DNA of 64,000 nucleotides from Bradyrhizobium diazoefficiens USDA 110 (GCF_000011365.1 NC_004463.1:5628001-5692000), one strand, 5' to 3'. Counted from the stretch's first letter, positions 26,727-36,856 are shown. Numbers and translations: made by a program. The notes: generated by a model not told the origin, from the letters alone.

Positions 26727-27485
26727 TCAGTTCCGCCGCGGCTGGATCGGGAAATCATAGGCCGCCCCGCCTGCCCCCGGCAGCGAAAAATGCCACCACT
26801 CCTTCGAATAGTTCACAAAGCCTTGCTTGGCCATCGCAGCCATCAGCCGCTTGCGCCAGGCGCGCTGGTCCGGCGTAATCGACGGTGCTGCGGTATGGCC
26901 CTTCGTATCCGTGCAGTCGTAGCCGGTGCCCATGTCCACGCTGCCCTCCGGCGGCCGCGCCTCGACCGACGCCGTGCAGTCGGCATAGGTTTTCGACGGG
27001 TCGTATTTGCCGGAATTGTCGGCCTTGAGATCGACCAAGGTGAGATCGAGCGCCGCCCCCGTCGAATGCTGCGAGCGGCTCGCGATGTAGCCGAGGCGAA
27101 ACAGCTCGGTCTTGGCAATCCTGGGATTGTAGCGCCGCTCGGCGGCGGTCTCGCGGCCGTTCTGCGACCACGCGACCATATCGAGCGAGGCCCGCGCCGG
27201 CCGGTAGCAGTCGAACATCTTGAGCGACAGGTTCTGTGCGGCGAGGTCCTGCTGGACCGCCTTCAACCGCAGCCCCACCTCCCGCTTCACCACGCACTCG
27301 CCGGCGCCGTAGCCGGCGAGCGGACGGCCGACGAAATTGTTCGATGTGGCGTAGCGGATGTCCTGGATGATGCCGGGATCGATGTCGCGCAAATAGACGA
27401 AGCCGCCGGGGAGCGATTGGGCGTGGGCGGACGAGATTGAAGCGATCGCTAAAAGTGCGATCAAAATTGATTTGGCTGAGCGCAT
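26727..27485 (-). CDS. D-alanyl-D-alanine dipeptidase (peptidase M15D, VanX/DdpX type), secreted
   Basis: 252 aa with a signal peptide ([17 protein letters not shown]). Zinc site residues are visible in [15 protein letters not shown] (SxHxxGxAxD) and in KEWWHFSL (ExxWH), and the [20 protein letters not shown] segments match the VanX/DdpX fold. It hydrolyses D-Ala-D-Ala dipeptide, releasing alanine from wall turnover; with no van genes nearby, recycling is more likely than glycopeptide resistance. Six cysteines in the mature part are compatible with periplasmic disulfides. Start chosen at 27485, directly at the signal peptide. Confidence 0.9.
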   Translation of the reverse strand: MRSAKSILIALLAIASISSAHAQSLPGGFVYLRDIDPGIIQDIRYATSNNFVGRPLAGYGAGECVVKREVGLRLKAVQQDLAAQNLSLKMFDCYRPARASLDMVAWSQNGRETAAERRYNPRIAKTELFRLGYIASRSQHSTGAALDLTLVDLKADNSGKYDPSKTYADCTASVEARPPEGSVDMGTGYDCTDTKGHTAAPSITPDQRAWRKRLMAAMAKQGFVNYSKEWWHFSLPGAGGAAYDFPIQPRRN

Positions 27486-27497
27486 CCAAACTTCCCT

Positions 27498-27602
27498 GTC
27501 ATTCCGGGGCGATGCGACAGGACCGCGAAGCGCGGCCTGGAGCATCGAACCCGGAATCTCGAGATTCCGGGTCTGGCGCTTGCGCGCCATCCCGGAATGA
27601 CG
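27498..27602. repeat. Intergenic palindromic repeat, family B
   Basis: Same outer arms and CCCGGAATCTCGAGATTCCGGG core as 24943-25042. It lies between divergent genes (M15 peptidase and pyrB), immediately upstream of the peptidase start. Confidence 0.82.
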
Positions 27603-27688
27603 GTGTACCAGACTCCTCAGGGGATAACTCCCCGCCCCGGCATTGGCCCTTGCCCCCCCAGCCATCCCCGCCTATAGCTCTCGTTTTA

Positions 27689-28636
27689 ATGACATCGAAA
27701 TCGACCTTCGTCCTCGGCCACCGGCATTTGCTGGGCATCGAGGGCCTTTCCGCGGCCGACATCACCGGCCTCCTCGACCTGTCCGAAGAATATGTCGAGC
27801 TCAACCGCCAGGTTGACAAGAAGCGCACCGTCCTGCGTGGACGGACGCAGGTGAACCTCTTCTTCGAGGCCTCCACCCGGACCCAATCCTCGTTCGAGCT
27901 CGCCGGCAAACGGCTTGGCGCCGACGTCATGAACATGTCGGTGTCTTCCTCGTCCATCAAGAAGGGCGAGACGCTGGTCGACACCGCGATGACGCTCAAT
28001 GCCATGCACCCGGACATCCTGGTGGTCCGGCATCACGCGTCAGGCGCGGTGGAACTGCTGGCCCGCAAGGTTGACGGTTCCGTGATCAATGCCGGCGACG
28101 GCGCGCACGAGCATCCGACGCAGGCGCTGCTCGACGCCCTGACCATCCGCCGCAACAAGGGCCGGATCGAGGGCCTCGTCGTCGCGATCTGCGGCGACGT
28201 GCTGCATTCGCGTGTGGCCCGTTCCAACATCATCCTGCTCAACACCATGGGTGCCCGCGTCCGCGTCGTCGGCCCCTCCACGCTGCTGCCGCCCGGCATC
28301 GAGCGGATGGGCGTCGAGGTTGCGCGCGACATGCGCGAGGGGCTCAACGGCGCCGACATCGTCATGATGCTGCGGCTCCAGCGCGAGCGCATGAACGGCT
28401 CCTTCGTGCCGTCGACCTCCGAATATTTCAACTATTTCGGGCTGGACCAGAAAAAGCTTGGCTATGCCAAGCCAGACGCTCTCGTCATGCATCCCGGCCC
28501 GATGAACCGCGGCGTCGAGATCGACACCGCGGTCGCCGACGGCGCGCAATCGCTGATCCGCGAACAGGTCGAGATGGGCGTGGCGGTGCGCATGGCCGTG
28601 CTCGAAGCGCTCGCCCGCAACTTGCCGAACGCGTGA
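27689..28636 (+). CDS. pyrB: Aspartate carbamoyltransferase catalytic subunit
   Basis: 315 aa. Catalyses carbamoyl phosphate plus aspartate to N-carbamoylaspartate in pyrimidine synthesis. The carbamoyl-phosphate loop [37 protein letters not shown] and the aspartate-side LRLQRERM and [11 protein letters not shown] are all present. The start ATG 27689 follows a long open frame that runs back through the family B repeat and is not coding there. It overlaps the PyrC-like gene downstream, an arrangement seen for class A ATCases that need a PyrC' partner. Confidence 0.97.
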   Translation: MTSKSTFVLGHRHLLGIEGLSAADITGLLDLSEEYVELNRQVDKKRTVLRGRTQVNLFFEASTRTQSSFELAGKRLGADVMNMSVSSSSIKKGETLVDTAMTLNAMHPDILVVRHHASGAVELLARKVDGSVINAGDGAHEHPTQALLDALTIRRNKGRIEGLVVAICGDVLHSRVARSNIILLNTMGARVRVVGPSTLLPPGIERMGVEVARDMREGLNGADIVMMLRLQRERMNGSFVPSTSEYFNYFGLDQKKLGYAKPDALVMHPGPMNRGVEIDTAVADGAQSLIREQVEMGVAVRMAVLEALARNLPNA

Positions 28637-29943
28637 TGCTCATGCTGACTGACCGCCGTCCCATCCTGCTCGCCAACGCCCGCGTCGTCGATCCCTCCAG
28701 GGATTTCGACGGCCCCGGCGATGTCCTGATTGCCGACGGCATCATCCGCGAGACCCGCCGCGGCATCGGCGCTGCCGGCGTCCCCGAGGGCACCGACGTC
28801 GTCAACTGCGCCGGCAAAATCGTGGCCCCGGGCCTGATCGACATGAAAGCTTTCGTCGGCGAACCCGGCTTCAGCCATCGCGAGACCTTCGCGTCCGCGA
28901 GCCAGGCGGCCGCGACCGGCGGCATCACCACCATCATCTGCCAGCCCGATACGGAGCCCGTCATCGACAATTCGGCGACGGTGGACTTCGTGATGCGCCG
29001 CGCCCGCGACACCGCGATCGTCAACATCCAGCCGATGGCGGCGCTGACCAAGGGGATGCGCGGCGAGGAGATGACCGAGTTCGGCCTGTTGAAGGCCGCG
29101 GGCGCCATCGCCTTCAGCGACGGCGACAGGAGCGTCACCAACGCCCAAGTGATGCGCCGGGCCCTGACTTACGCGCGCGATTTCGACGCGCTGATCGTGC
29201 ATCACACCGAAGATCCCGATCTCGTCGGCGAAGGCGTGATGAACGAGGGCGAGTTCGCCTCGCGGCTCGGCCTGATGGGCATTCCGAACGCAGCGGAAGC
29301 CGTGATGCTGGAACGCGACATGCGCCTCGTCGCGCTGACCGGTGGCCGCTATCACGCCGCCTCGCTGTCCTGCATCGACTCGCTCGACATCCTCAAGCGC
29401 GCCCGCGACGCCGGGCTCGCCGTCAGCGCCTCGGTCTCGATCAACCATCTTGCGCTGAACGAGAACGATATCGGGCCCTACCGGTCGTTCCTGAAGCTGT
29501 CGCCGCCGCTGCGCACCGAGGACGACCGCCGCGCGCTGGTCGCAGCCGTCGCCTCCGGCCTCATCGACGTCATCATGTCCGACCACAATCCGCAGGACGT
29601 CGAGGTCAAGCGCCTGCCGTTCGCGGAAGCAGCTCCCGGCGCCGTGGGGCTCGAGACCATGCTGCCCGCCGGCCTGCGGCTGATGCACAATGGCGAGCTG
29701 GACCTGAAGACGCTGATCCAGGCGATGTCGACCCGGCCGGCCGAGATTCTGGGCCTGCCCGGTGGAACCCTGCGCGCAGGCAGCCCGGCGGATGTGATCG
29801 TGATCGACCCCGACGTCCCCTGGGTGGTCGATCCCGCCGAGCTCAAATCGCCCTGCAAGAACACCCCGTTCGACGAAGCCCGCTTTACAGGCCGCGTGGT
29901 GCGCACCATTGTCGGTGGACGGACGGTCTTCGAGCATGTCTAG
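28636..29943 (+). CDS. Dihydroorotase-like protein, probably inactive PyrC' partner of PyrB
   Basis: 435 aa, long-form (type I) dihydroorotase homologue. In active enzymes the segment after PGLIDM reads HVHxREPG, giving two metal ligands. Here it reads KAFVGEPG (codons 28846-28854 for KAF), so the HxH pair is missing. Later family segments remain: VHHTEDP, SINHLALNEND and MSDHNPQD. Pseudomonas encodes a PyrC' of this type behind pyrB that lacks catalysis but is needed to assemble the ATCase dodecamer. The gene overlaps pyrB (TGATG; a GTG at 28633 is an alternative start). An active pyrC would have to be elsewhere in the genome. Confidence 0.9.
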   Translation: MLMLTDRRPILLANARVVDPSRDFDGPGDVLIADGIIRETRRGIGAAGVPEGTDVVNCAGKIVAPGLIDMKAFVGEPGFSHRETFASASQAAATGGITTIICQPDTEPVIDNSATVDFVMRRARDTAIVNIQPMAALTKGMRGEEMTEFGLLKAAGAIAFSDGDRSVTNAQVMRRALTYARDFDALIVHHTEDPDLVGEGVMNEGEFASRLGLMGIPNAAEAVMLERDMRLVALTGGRYHAASLSCIDSLDILKRARDAGLAVSASVSINHLALNENDIGPYRSFLKLSPPLRTEDDRRALVAAVASGLIDVIMSDHNPQDVEVKRLPFAEAAPGAVGLETMLPAGLRLMHNGELDLKTLIQAMSTRPAEILGLPGGTLRAGSPADVIVIDPDVPWVVDPAELKSPCKNTPFDEARFTGRVVRTIVGGRTVFEHV

Positions 29944-30047
29944 GGTGACGGTTTTGGGTGTCGCCCTGCACCGCGACAGCGGATCGGGACAGGATCATGC
30001 GTGGCGTCGCAGTTCAGCATGGCGATGCGGTCAAGGGATTTGCAGCC

Positions 30048-30644
30048 ATGGGTCTTGAAGCATTTTTGCCGGTGGCGCTCGTCATCGGCTACCTCCTCGG
30101 CTCGATTCCGTTCGGGCTGGTCCTGACCAGGCTCGCCGGCACGCAAGATATCCGCTCGATCGGCTCCGGCAGCATCGGCGCCACCAACGTGCTGCGCACC
30201 GGACGCAAGAGCCTTGCTGCGGGCACCCTCTTGCTCGATGCGCTGAAGGGCACCGTGGCGGTCGTGATCGCCGGCTACATCGCCGGCCCCAATGCTGCGA
30301 TGGCGGCAGGCCTCGGCGCCTTCCTCGGCCATCTCTTCCCGGTCTGGCTCAAATTCAAGGGCGGCAAGGGTGTTGCGGTCTATATCGGCATCCTGCTCGG
30401 CCTGTTCTGGCCGGCCGCGGTGGTGTTCTGCCTGCTCTGGTTGGCGACCGCCTTCACCACGCGCTATTCCTCGCTCTCGGCGCTGGTGGCCTCCTTCATC
30501 ACGCCGATGTTCCTGTGGTGGTTCGGCCACCTCGCTTTGTCTGCGCTGTTCGCCGTGCTGACGCTGCTGCTGTTCTACGCGCATCGCGAGAACATCAAGC
30601 GGCTGCAATCGGGCAAGGAAAGCCGGATCGGCGAGAAGGCCTAG
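30048..30644 (+). CDS. plsY: Glycerol-3-phosphate acyltransferase PlsY
   Basis: 198 aa, five predicted membrane helices. Acylates glycerol-3-phosphate with acyl-phosphate, the first step of phospholipid synthesis. Family motifs are [14 protein letters not shown], the catalytic [10 protein letters not shown], and [13 protein letters not shown]. The start at 30048 (MGLEAF) fits the family; an upstream extension to 29958 does not. A dispersed repeat begins at the stop codon. Confidence 0.96.
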   Translation: MGLEAFLPVALVIGYLLGSIPFGLVLTRLAGTQDIRSIGSGSIGATNVLRTGRKSLAAGTLLLDALKGTVAVVIAGYIAGPNAAMAAGLGAFLGHLFPVWLKFKGGKGVAVYIGILLGLFWPAAVVFCLLWLATAFTTRYSSLSALVASFITPMFLWWFGHLALSALFAVLTLLLFYAHRENIKRLQSGKESRIGEKA

Positions 30645-30703
30645 AGCGTTTTCGAGCGAAGTGGATACCGGTTCGCGTCAAGAAAGCGCGTCAAAACAAA
30701 ATC
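30643..30703. repeat. Dispersed intergenic repeat, family E copy 2
   Basis: Shares gcgttttc, agcgaag and ggataccggttcgcgtc blocks with 13493-13526, here followed by a cgcgtcaaaacaaaat tail. It starts at the plsY stop codon and may provide its 3' end. Confidence 0.7.
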
Positions 30704-30856
30704 CAACGCCGGGAAAAAGTACGGATACCGCCGCGCTCCTTCCGCATTATACGCCAAATCCTGTTCGCAACTCGAAAGCCAATCGTGGCCAGAGTGGCGA
30801 ACGAGTTCCATGCCTGTCATCCTGACAGCGCAAAAGGCGTTACGCGGTTGCTCAGA

Positions 30857-32068
30857 ATGAGCGAGAAGATTGTCGGCGCGCATATCGACGGTGGTTCGCA
30901 GGGTGCGGCGCGCACTGCGGCGAGCCGACTGCTGTCCATGACGGACATCTGGTCCGATGCGCCCTCGCCGCCTCCTGTCCCCGAGCCGGCTCCCGTTGCA
31001 CCGCCACCTGCGCCCGCCCCCGTGGCACAAATTGCCGCGCCCATCGAGGCCGTGACCGCGGCTGCACCTGTCGTGCGCGATCAGGTCCGCCCCGATCAAT
31101 GGCCACCGCGAAGACTCTCGCTGGCGCTTCAGGGCGGCGGCACCTTTGCCGCCTTCACCTGGGGCGTGCTGGAGCGGCTCCTGGAAGAGCCCGATATCGA
31201 GATCGACACCATCAGCGGCGCCAGCGCCGGCGCCGTCAATGCGCTGCTGCTCGCTTGCGGCCTCGCTGAGGGCGGCCGTGAGGCTGCGCGCGCGCGGCTG
31301 AACCGGTTCTGGGTCCGCCTGATGCACGAGGCCTCGTTCCGCTCGCTGATGCTGGTCGGCGGCTTTTCGCCGGCGGGAAGCTCGGTCGCGTTCGGGCCGA
31401 CGCTGCGCTCCGGCCAGTTCGATCCGTTCGATCTCGATCCGCTGCGGCAAGCGCTGTCGCGCGACATCAATTTCGCGGCGCTGCGCGCGGCGAAGTCGCC
31501 AAAGCTCCTGATCGCGGCGACGCGGATCCGCGACGGGCAGCAGCAGATCTTTCGCAACGACGCCATCACGACCGACGTCGCGCTGGCCTCCACCTGCCCG
31601 CCTTTGGTCCACTGCGCCGTCGAGATCGAGGGCGAAGCCTATTGGGACGGCGGCTTCGGCGGCAATCCGCCATTGCTGAAGCTGGCGCAGGAGACGGCGG
31701 CGACCGATATGCTGCTGGTCCAGCTCACCCCGTCCCGCGACAGCTACGTGCCGATCACGCTCGCCGCCATCGACCGCCGGCTCGACCAGATCACCGCAAA
31801 CGCCGCGCTCAATGCCGAGGTTGCGGCGATCGCATGGGCGCAATCGCACGCCGCATGTTCGCTGCGGCTGTCCAGGATCGCGGCGGAAGACTCCGTTGAA
31901 GGCCTGGCGCAGCGTAGCTCGGCCGATCTCGGCCGCGGCTTCATCCGCCTGTTGCACCGGAGCGGCCGCGAGGCGGCCGAGCGATGGCTCGGGCAAGGTG
32001 CGATGATCAGTGCAGCTCCGCCTGCATCCGACCAGCGCACCGCTTCCGCAGAACCCGCGCTAGCCTGA
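30857..32068 (+). CDS. Patatin-like phospholipase
   Basis: 403 aa. A Pro/Ala-rich segment (about residues 34-70) precedes the patatin domain: oxyanion loop LSLALQGGGTFAAFTWGVLERLL, nucleophile elbow SGASAGAVNALLL (GxSxG) and catalytic Asp in YWDGGFGGNPPL (DGG). These form the Ser-Asp dyad of bacterial lipid acyl hydrolases. No signal peptide, so it is probably cytosolic or membrane-peripheral. The start is uncertain: ATG 30857 has no clear ribosome site and an in-frame ATG occurs near residue 28. Ends convergent with an amidase gene, overlapping 9 nt. Location next to plsY is suggestive of lipid metabolism but not proof. Confidence 0.87.
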   Translation: MSEKIVGAHIDGGSQGAARTAASRLLSMTDIWSDAPSPPPVPEPAPVAPPPAPAPVAQIAAPIEAVTAAAPVVRDQVRPDQWPPRRLSLALQGGGTFAAFTWGVLERLLEEPDIEIDTISGASAGAVNALLLACGLAEGGREAARARLNRFWVRLMHEASFRSLMLVGGFSPAGSSVAFGPTLRSGQFDPFDLDPLRQALSRDINFAALRAAKSPKLLIAATRIRDGQQQIFRNDAITTDVALASTCPPLVHCAVEIEGEAYWDGGFGGNPPLLKLAQETAATDMLLVQLTPSRDSYVPITLAAIDRRLDQITANAALNAEVAAIAWAQSHAACSLRLSRIAAEDSVEGLAQRSSADLGRGFIRLLHRSGREAAERWLGQGAMISAAPPASDQRTASAEPALA

Positions 32069-33304
32069 TTTCGCCAGCGCATCCTCCAGGAACCACGCCG
32101 TCGCAAGCGCATGTGCGTCGTTGCCGAAGCGCGCGATCACCTGCACGCCGATCGGCAGGCCACCGACCTTCAGCACCGGCACGTTGACGCAAGGATTGCC
32201 CATCAGCGTCCAGAGCCGGTTGTAGCGAGGGTCGCCGGTGCTCGCGAGAGCCTTGGCCGGCGCGGTGCCCGGCGCCGAATAGGTCAAGAGCACGTCGACG
32301 CCCTCGAACACTTCGCCAAGCTCGCGGCGGCCACGGCGGCCGATCCGGCGCGCCTCGTCATATTCCTTCGGCGTGAGCCCGACCGTCGCATCGAGACTGG
32401 CGCGCAGCATCGGCGCGATCTCGTCGTGATGCTCGGAAAACTCCCAGGCGAGCGCGCGATGCGCCTCGAAATCCTGGATGATGGGATGGATGCGCCAGGC
32501 CTCATGCACCGCCTCGGGCAGATCGATGGCCTGAACACTGGCCCCGGCCCGCTCGGCCGCCTTGATCGCGGCTTGCAGGCCCTGCTCGGCCGCCGGCTCG
32601 ACAGCGCCGGCGAACTCCTGCCTGACCACGCCGATGCGCGGTGCCTTGGCCGGGACGATGCCGGAGAATTCGCTGCGGCCGGTCATCGCCAGCAGTCCGC
32701 GCGCGAGATCCTCCGCGCGCGCGCCGAACAGGCCGACCGTGTCGAGCGCCCACGAATAGCACTTCACGCCGACCGTCGGCAGCATGCGGAACGACGGCTT
32801 GATCGCGGCCGTCCCGCAATAGGCGGCGGGCCGGATCACCGAGCCGCCGGTCTGGGTGCCCAGCGCCAGCGGGATCATGCCGGCGCCGACCGCCGCCGCC
32901 GAGCCCGAGGACGAGCCGCCCGGGGAATGGCCGGTATTGTGCGGATTGAGCGTCGCCGTCGGATCGCGCGAGGCGAACGCCGTGGTGGTGGTCTTGCCGA
33001 TGATGGTGGCCCCCGCCCGCTTCAGCATCATCACGACAGGCGCGTCGCTGCGCGGCTGCCAGCCGCGATAGATCTCCGAGCCCATCTCGGTCGGCATATT
33101 GGCCGTGTCGATGATGTCCTTGATGCCGACGGCGATACCGCGCAGCGGGCCGGAGGCTTGCGCTCTTGCCGACTTGTCGTGGCGGACGAAGGCATGGACC
33201 TCCTTCTCCCGCGCCTCGATCGCCGCGTGCGACTGGGCGATGGCTGCGTTAGGCGACAGCTCGCCCGTTTCGATGCGGCGCTGGAGGTCGGCGAGTGAGA
33301 TCAT
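32060..33304 (-). CDS. Amidase (amidase signature family)
   Basis: 414 aa. Complete Ser-cisSer-Lys triad: [11 protein letters not shown] (Lys), [12 protein letters not shown] (cis-Ser) and [16 protein letters not shown] (nucleophile). It therefore hydrolyses an amide, but the substrate is not identifiable. It serves as an internal control for the GatA of this window, which lacks the Lys. Terminal overlap with the convergent patatin gene is 9 nt. Confidence 0.9.
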   Translation of the reverse strand: MISLADLQRRIETGELSPNAAIAQSHAAIEAREKEVHAFVRHDKSARAQASGPLRGIAVGIKDIIDTANMPTEMGSEIYRGWQPRSDAPVVMMLKRAGATIIGKTTTTAFASRDPTATLNPHNTGHSPGGSSSGSAAAVGAGMIPLALGTQTGGSVIRPAAYCGTAAIKPSFRMLPTVGVKCYSWALDTVGLFGARAEDLARGLLAMTGRSEFSGIVPAKAPRIGVVRQEFAGAVEPAAEQGLQAAIKAAERAGASVQAIDLPEAVHEAWRIHPIIQDFEAHRALAWEFSEHHDEIAPMLRASLDATVGLTPKEYDEARRIGRRGRRELGEVFEGVDVLLTYSAPGTAPAKALASTGDPRYNRLWTLMGNPCVNVPVLKVGGLPIGVQVIARFGNDAHALATAWFLEDALAKSG

Positions 33305-33418
33305 GGCAATACCCTTCTTATTGGGATCGCTTTTAGCATTGCGCCGAGGTCGCGCAAGCGCACACCCCTGTTGCCCACGCCCTCAGGTTGTTCCATGTTA
33401 CGCCTGCAAGGAGACGCC

Positions 33419-34537
33419 GTGGACGCCATCAACCCCAGCGTGGAGCTGACCGAGACCGAGCGGATCGACCGCCTGCGGCTGATCCGCTCCGACAATGTCG
33501 GGCCGCGCACCTTCCGCTCGCTGGTCGATCATTTCGGCAGCGCGCGTGCTGCGCTGGAGCGGTTGCCGGATCTGGCACGCCGCGGCGGCGCGGCGCGGTC
33601 GGGGCGCATCTGTAGCGCGGACGAGGCCAAGGCCGAGCTCGCCGCCAGCCGCAAATTCGGCATCGCCTGGCTCGCGCCCGGCGAGGACGGCTATCCGGCG
33701 CGGCTCTCGACGCTCGACGACGCCCCGCCGCTGCTCGCGGTACGCGGCGACACGACAACCTTGATGCGGCCGATGATCGCGATCGTCGGCTCGCGCAATG
33801 CCTCCGGCGCTGGGCTGAAATTTGCTGGTCAGCTCGCGCGTGAGCTTGGCGAAGCCGGCTTCATCATCATCTCAGGGCTCGCCCGCGGCGTCGACCAGGC
33901 CGCGCATCGCACCAGCGTCGAGAGCGGCACGATCGCCGTTCTCGCCGGCGGCCATGACTGCATCTATCCGCCCGAGCACGGCGATTTGCTCACGTCGATC
34001 CTCGATCACGCGGGCGCGGCGATCTCCGAGATGCCGCTCGGCCACGAGCCGCGCGCCCGCGACTTCCCCCGCCGCAACCGGCTGATCTCGGGCGCCTCGC
34101 TCGGCGTGGTCGTGGTGGAGGCCGCCCACCGCTCGGGCTCGCTGATCACCGCGCGCATGGCGGCCGAACAGGGCCGCGAGGTGTTCGCGGTGCCGGGCTC
34201 GCCGCTCGATCCGCGCGCCGCCGGCACCAATGATCTGATCAAGCAGGGCGCAACGCTCGTCACCGAAGCTGCCGACGTCATCAACGCTGTCGCACCGATC
34301 ATGGAGCGGCCGCTGGTGATTCCTGCGCGCGAGCCCGACAGCGGGCCGTTCGAGAGCGATCCGCAGACGCACGACCGCGATCAGATCACCGGCCTGCTCG
34401 GCCCCGTGCCGATCGGCCTCGACGACCTCGTGCGGATGTCCGGTGCCTCGCCGGCGATCGTGCGCACCGTGCTGCTGGAGCTCGAGCTCGCCGGCCGGCT
34501 CGAACGCCACGGCGGCGGATTGGTGTCGCTGCTTTAG
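33419..34537 (+). CDS. dprA: DNA-processing protein DprA
   Basis: 372 aa. DprA binds incoming single-stranded DNA and loads RecA during natural transformation. After an N-terminal helix-hairpin region ([29 protein letters not shown]) comes the Rossmann core: [68 protein letters not shown] and [22 protein letters not shown], then a C-terminal winged helix ([35 protein letters not shown]). GTG 33419 is preferred because GGAG lies 5 nt upstream; ATG 33395 is an alternative. Confidence 0.94.
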   Translation: MDAINPSVELTETERIDRLRLIRSDNVGPRTFRSLVDHFGSARAALERLPDLARRGGAARSGRICSADEAKAELAASRKFGIAWLAPGEDGYPARLSTLDDAPPLLAVRGDTTTLMRPMIAIVGSRNASGAGLKFAGQLARELGEAGFIIISGLARGVDQAAHRTSVESGTIAVLAGGHDCIYPPEHGDLLTSILDHAGAAISEMPLGHEPRARDFPRRNRLISGASLGVVVVEAAHRSGSLITARMAAEQGREVFAVPGSPLDPRAAGTNDLIKQGATLVTEAADVINAVAPIMERPLVIPAREPDSGPFESDPQTHDRDQITGLLGPVPIGLDDLVRMSGASPAIVRTVLLELELAGRLERHGGGLVSLL

Positions 34538-34956
34538 TTCTCGCCGCGCTTGTCGAACCGCGTACGTGCGGCCTCGATCTGCGCCAGATGCTCCATCGCC
34601 CACTTGCCGAGCGCCTCCACGGGCCGCGACAGGCCGCGGCCGAGATCGGTCAGCTCATAGTCCACGCGCGGCGGAATGGTCGGGAAGATCGTGCGCGTGA
34701 CGAGGCCGTCGCGCTCCAGCCCGCGCAACGTCAAGGTCAGCATCCGCTGCGAGATGCCGTTGATCATGCGCTTCAGCTCGTTGAAGCGCTTCGGTCCGTC
34801 GCCGAGCATCATGATGACGAACACGCTCCATTTGTCGCCGACGCGGGACAGCACGGAGGCGACCCCGCGGCAGTCCGCATGGTTGGGATCGGGCCTTTGA
34901 TCCGGCCTTGGCGAAGCAGGCAGATCGATGTGCGCAGGTTTCAAAGATGTGTCCAT
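34534..34956 (-). CDS. HxlR-family regulator, divergent from azoreductase
   Basis: 140-aa winged-helix regulator. Core features: [54 protein letters not shown] and [22 protein letters not shown] single conserved-position Cys (Cys29, in [11 protein letters not shown]) lies before the DNA-binding domain, as in redox-sensing YodB/HypR-type members. It is divergent from azoR 83 bases away, paralleling Bacillus YodB control of azoreductase. Overlaps the dprA stop by 4 nt in convergent orientation. Confidence 0.9.
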   Translation of the reverse strand: MDTSLKPAHIDLPASPRPDQRPDPNHADCRGVASVLSRVGDKWSVFVIMMLGDGPKRFNELKRMINGISQRMLTLTLRGLERDGLVTRTIFPTIPPRVDYELTDLGRGLSRPVEALGKWAMEHLAQIEAARTRFDKRGEN

Positions 34957-35009
34957 GGCTCAAAAAAGTGCGTTCTTGCGGGGATTTCGATGGTCACTCA
35001 TGTAGTGCG

Positions 35010-35026
35010 GGTTACAAATCTATACC
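35010..35026. promoter_or_regulatory. Possible operator between HxlR gene and azoR
   Basis: Imperfect dyad GGTTACAAATCTATACC, 14 bases before the azoR start codon. Only the outer GGT/ACC and scattered inner positions are symmetrical, so this is a weak candidate for the binding site of the divergent HxlR protein. Confidence 0.3.
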
Positions 35027-35039
35027 ATGGGTGACCTCA

Positions 35040-35648
35040 ATGAAACTCCTCCATATCGACTCCAGCGTGCTCGGCCCCCACTCCGTCAGCCGGCAGGTTT
35101 CCGCCGCCATCGTCGACCGTCTCCGCCAGGCGACGCCCTCACTCGAGGTCGTCTATCGCGATCTGACCCAGACCCCGCTCGCCCACCTCTCCGGCTCGCA
35201 TCTGGCGGCCGCGCAAGGCGCGCCTGCGCCGGCGGAACTCGGACCCGACCTTGCCGCGAGCGCGGCCGTGCTGAACGAGTTCCTCGCTGCCGACGTGGTC
35301 GTGATCGGCGCGCCCATGTACAATTTCACCATCCCGAGCCAGCTCAAGGCCTGGATCGACCGCATCCTGGTGGCGGGGAAGACATTTCAATACGGCGCCA
35401 ATGGACCTCAGGGCCTTGCCGGCGCAAAGCGCGTGATCGTGGCGATCTCGCGCGGCGGCTATTACGGCGCGGACATGCCGACTGCCGCTGGCGAGCATCT
35501 CGAAACCTATCTGCGCTGGGTGTTCGGCTTCATCGGCATCACCGATCCCGAGTTCATCTCCGCCGACGGCATCCAGGTCGGGCCGGATCATCGTGAGAAA
35601 GCGCTGGCCGGCGCACTTCAGGCGGCCACCAGCCTTCAGGCGGCGTGA
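35040..35648 (+). CDS. azoR: FMN-dependent NADH azoreductase / quinone reductase
   Basis: 202-aa flavodoxin-fold protein. [24 protein letters not shown] binds FMN phosphate; [21 protein letters not shown] and [26 protein letters not shown] are AzoR signatures. The enzyme reduces quinones and azo compounds by two-electron transfer and protects against electrophile stress. A divergent HxlR regulator is the likely controller. The start at 35040 is supported by the family N-terminus MKLLHIDSS. Confidence 0.94.
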   Translation: MKLLHIDSSVLGPHSVSRQVSAAIVDRLRQATPSLEVVYRDLTQTPLAHLSGSHLAAAQGAPAPAELGPDLAASAAVLNEFLAADVVVIGAPMYNFTIPSQLKAWIDRILVAGKTFQYGANGPQGLAGAKRVIVAISRGGYYGADMPTAAGEHLETYLRWVFGFIGITDPEFISADGIQVGPDHREKALAGALQAATSLQAA

Positions 35649-35709
35649 GGCTCACGCCGACCGCAACAGCCGCTGCCGGATTCCGGCGGCGGCTGACAGA
35701 TCGCACCGG

Positions 35710-35892
35710 CTAAAACCAGGCGCCCTGCATGCCCAGGATGACGGCCACGAGCGAAACGAACAGGCCGATGCCGGAGAAAACAGCCACCCCGATGAGCTCC
35801 GATTTGTCGGAGCGTCTGGCGGGAATGGCGGAGCGTTCGGTGAAAATGCGCGGTGTTGAAATCGACGAAAAAATACGAGCTGCCTTTGGCAT
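35710..35892 (-). CDS. Small single-span membrane protein (60 aa)
   Basis: 60 aa. A basic N-terminal half (MPKAARIFSSIS..RIFTERSAIPARRSDKS) precedes one hydrophobic helix, ELIGVAVFSGIGLFVSLVAVILGMQG, and ends at AWF. Ribosome site AGGGAG is well placed, which favours a real gene. Topology is probably N-in. I do not recognise a function; similar short proteins appear common in Bradyrhizobium, from memory. Confidence 0.68.
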   Translation of the reverse strand: MPKAARIFSSISTPRIFTERSAIPARRSDKSELIGVAVFSGIGLFVSLVAVILGMQGAWF

Positions 35893-36068
35893 GACGGGCT
35901 CCCTGAAAATGAGTCTTATGACCCCCTGCCCGTAAAAGGGTCTTGGCAGCTTGCGGCAAGGTTCAACCTGATCACGCAAGGTTCAGAAAATACATCCCGC
36001 GGGACGAGGGAACCGGCCGGCGCAACCGATGTGGCCGCGCCGACCGATTCAATTTGCACTTGATTTGA

Positions 36069-36842
36069 TCAGCCACGATAGATCGGTGCGCCGCTCGGAG
36101 CGGCGACCGCGCCGCCATCGACGAAGATCTCCTGGCCTTGAATATGCGCGGAATCATCGGAGGCGAGGAACAGCACCGTCTTCGAGATGTGATCGGGTTC
36201 ACCAATGCGGCCGAGCGGCGTCGACAGCGCGATGCGCTTCTCGAACGCCTTCTCGGCTTCAGGCGTTGCGATCGCAGCGCCCCAGATCGGCGTGCGGATC
36301 GCGCCCGGCGCGACGACGTTGACGCGGATGCCGCGCGGCGACAGCTCCGAGGCCATGATCCGCGCCATCGCCCGCACGCCGGCCTTCGCCGCGCCGTAAG
36401 CCGAATAGCCGGGAATGCCGAGCACCGAGATCACCGAGCCGTTGAGGATGATCGAGGCATTGTCGTTCAGATGAGGCAGCGCCGACTGAACCGTGAAGAA
36501 CACGCCGGTGAGGTTCGTGCTGATCACCTTCTCAAAGACCTCCAGCGTCGCCGCACCGAGCGGCGTGCTGCCGGGAATACCGGCATTGGCGAACACGATG
36601 TCGAACTTGCCGAACTTCTCGGCGCCCTGCCTGATTGCAGCTTCGGTGGCCGCGATGTCGGTGGCATCGGCGACGACGGCAAGCGCGTTCGGGCCGAGCT
36701 CTTTCGCGGCAGCCGCCAGCGTTTCCTTGTTGCGCCCGGTGATCACCACCTTGGCACCCTCGGCCACGAACAGCTTTGCAGTCGCAAGGCCGATGCCGCC
36801 GTTGCCGCCCGTAATCAATGCCGTCTTGTTCTTCAGTCTCAC
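36069..36842 (-). CDS. Short-chain dehydrogenase/reductase
   Basis: 257-aa classical SDR: cofactor loop ALITGGNGGIGLA (TGxxxGxG), NAG motif IVFANAGIPG, catalytic Ser in GSVISVLG, YxxxK in YSAYGAAKAGVRA, and a C-terminal SDDSAHIQGQEIFVDGGAV. NADP preference is plausible from VVITGRNKE. GTG 36842 is chosen because GGAGG lies 5 nt upstream and it yields the standard start MRLKNKTALITGG. It is divergent from an HxlR gene with two operator-like dyads between them. The substrate is unknown. Confidence 0.93.
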   Translation of the reverse strand: MRLKNKTALITGGNGGIGLATAKLFVAEGAKVVITGRNKETLAAAAKELGPNALAVVADATDIAATEAAIRQGAEKFGKFDIVFANAGIPGSTPLGAATLEVFEKVISTNLTGVFFTVQSALPHLNDNASIILNGSVISVLGIPGYSAYGAAKAGVRAMARIMASELSPRGIRVNVVAPGAIRTPIWGAAIATPEAEKAFEKRIALSTPLGRIGEPDHISKTVLFLASDDSAHIQGQEIFVDGGAVAAPSGAPIYRG

Positions 36843-36856
36843 GTTCGCCTCCAGTG

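Noticed and set aside
24133-26760. 875-codon plus-strand frame
   Set aside because: Antisense of the CPBP and acyl-CoA dehydrogenase genes, Arg/His/Gln-rich, typical of high-GC shadows.
28462-29937. 491-codon minus-strand frame
   Set aside because: Antisense shadow of the PyrC-like gene.
30515-30856. Longer start for the patatin gene
   Set aside because: The extension overlaps plsY and the family E repeat and has no family resemblance.
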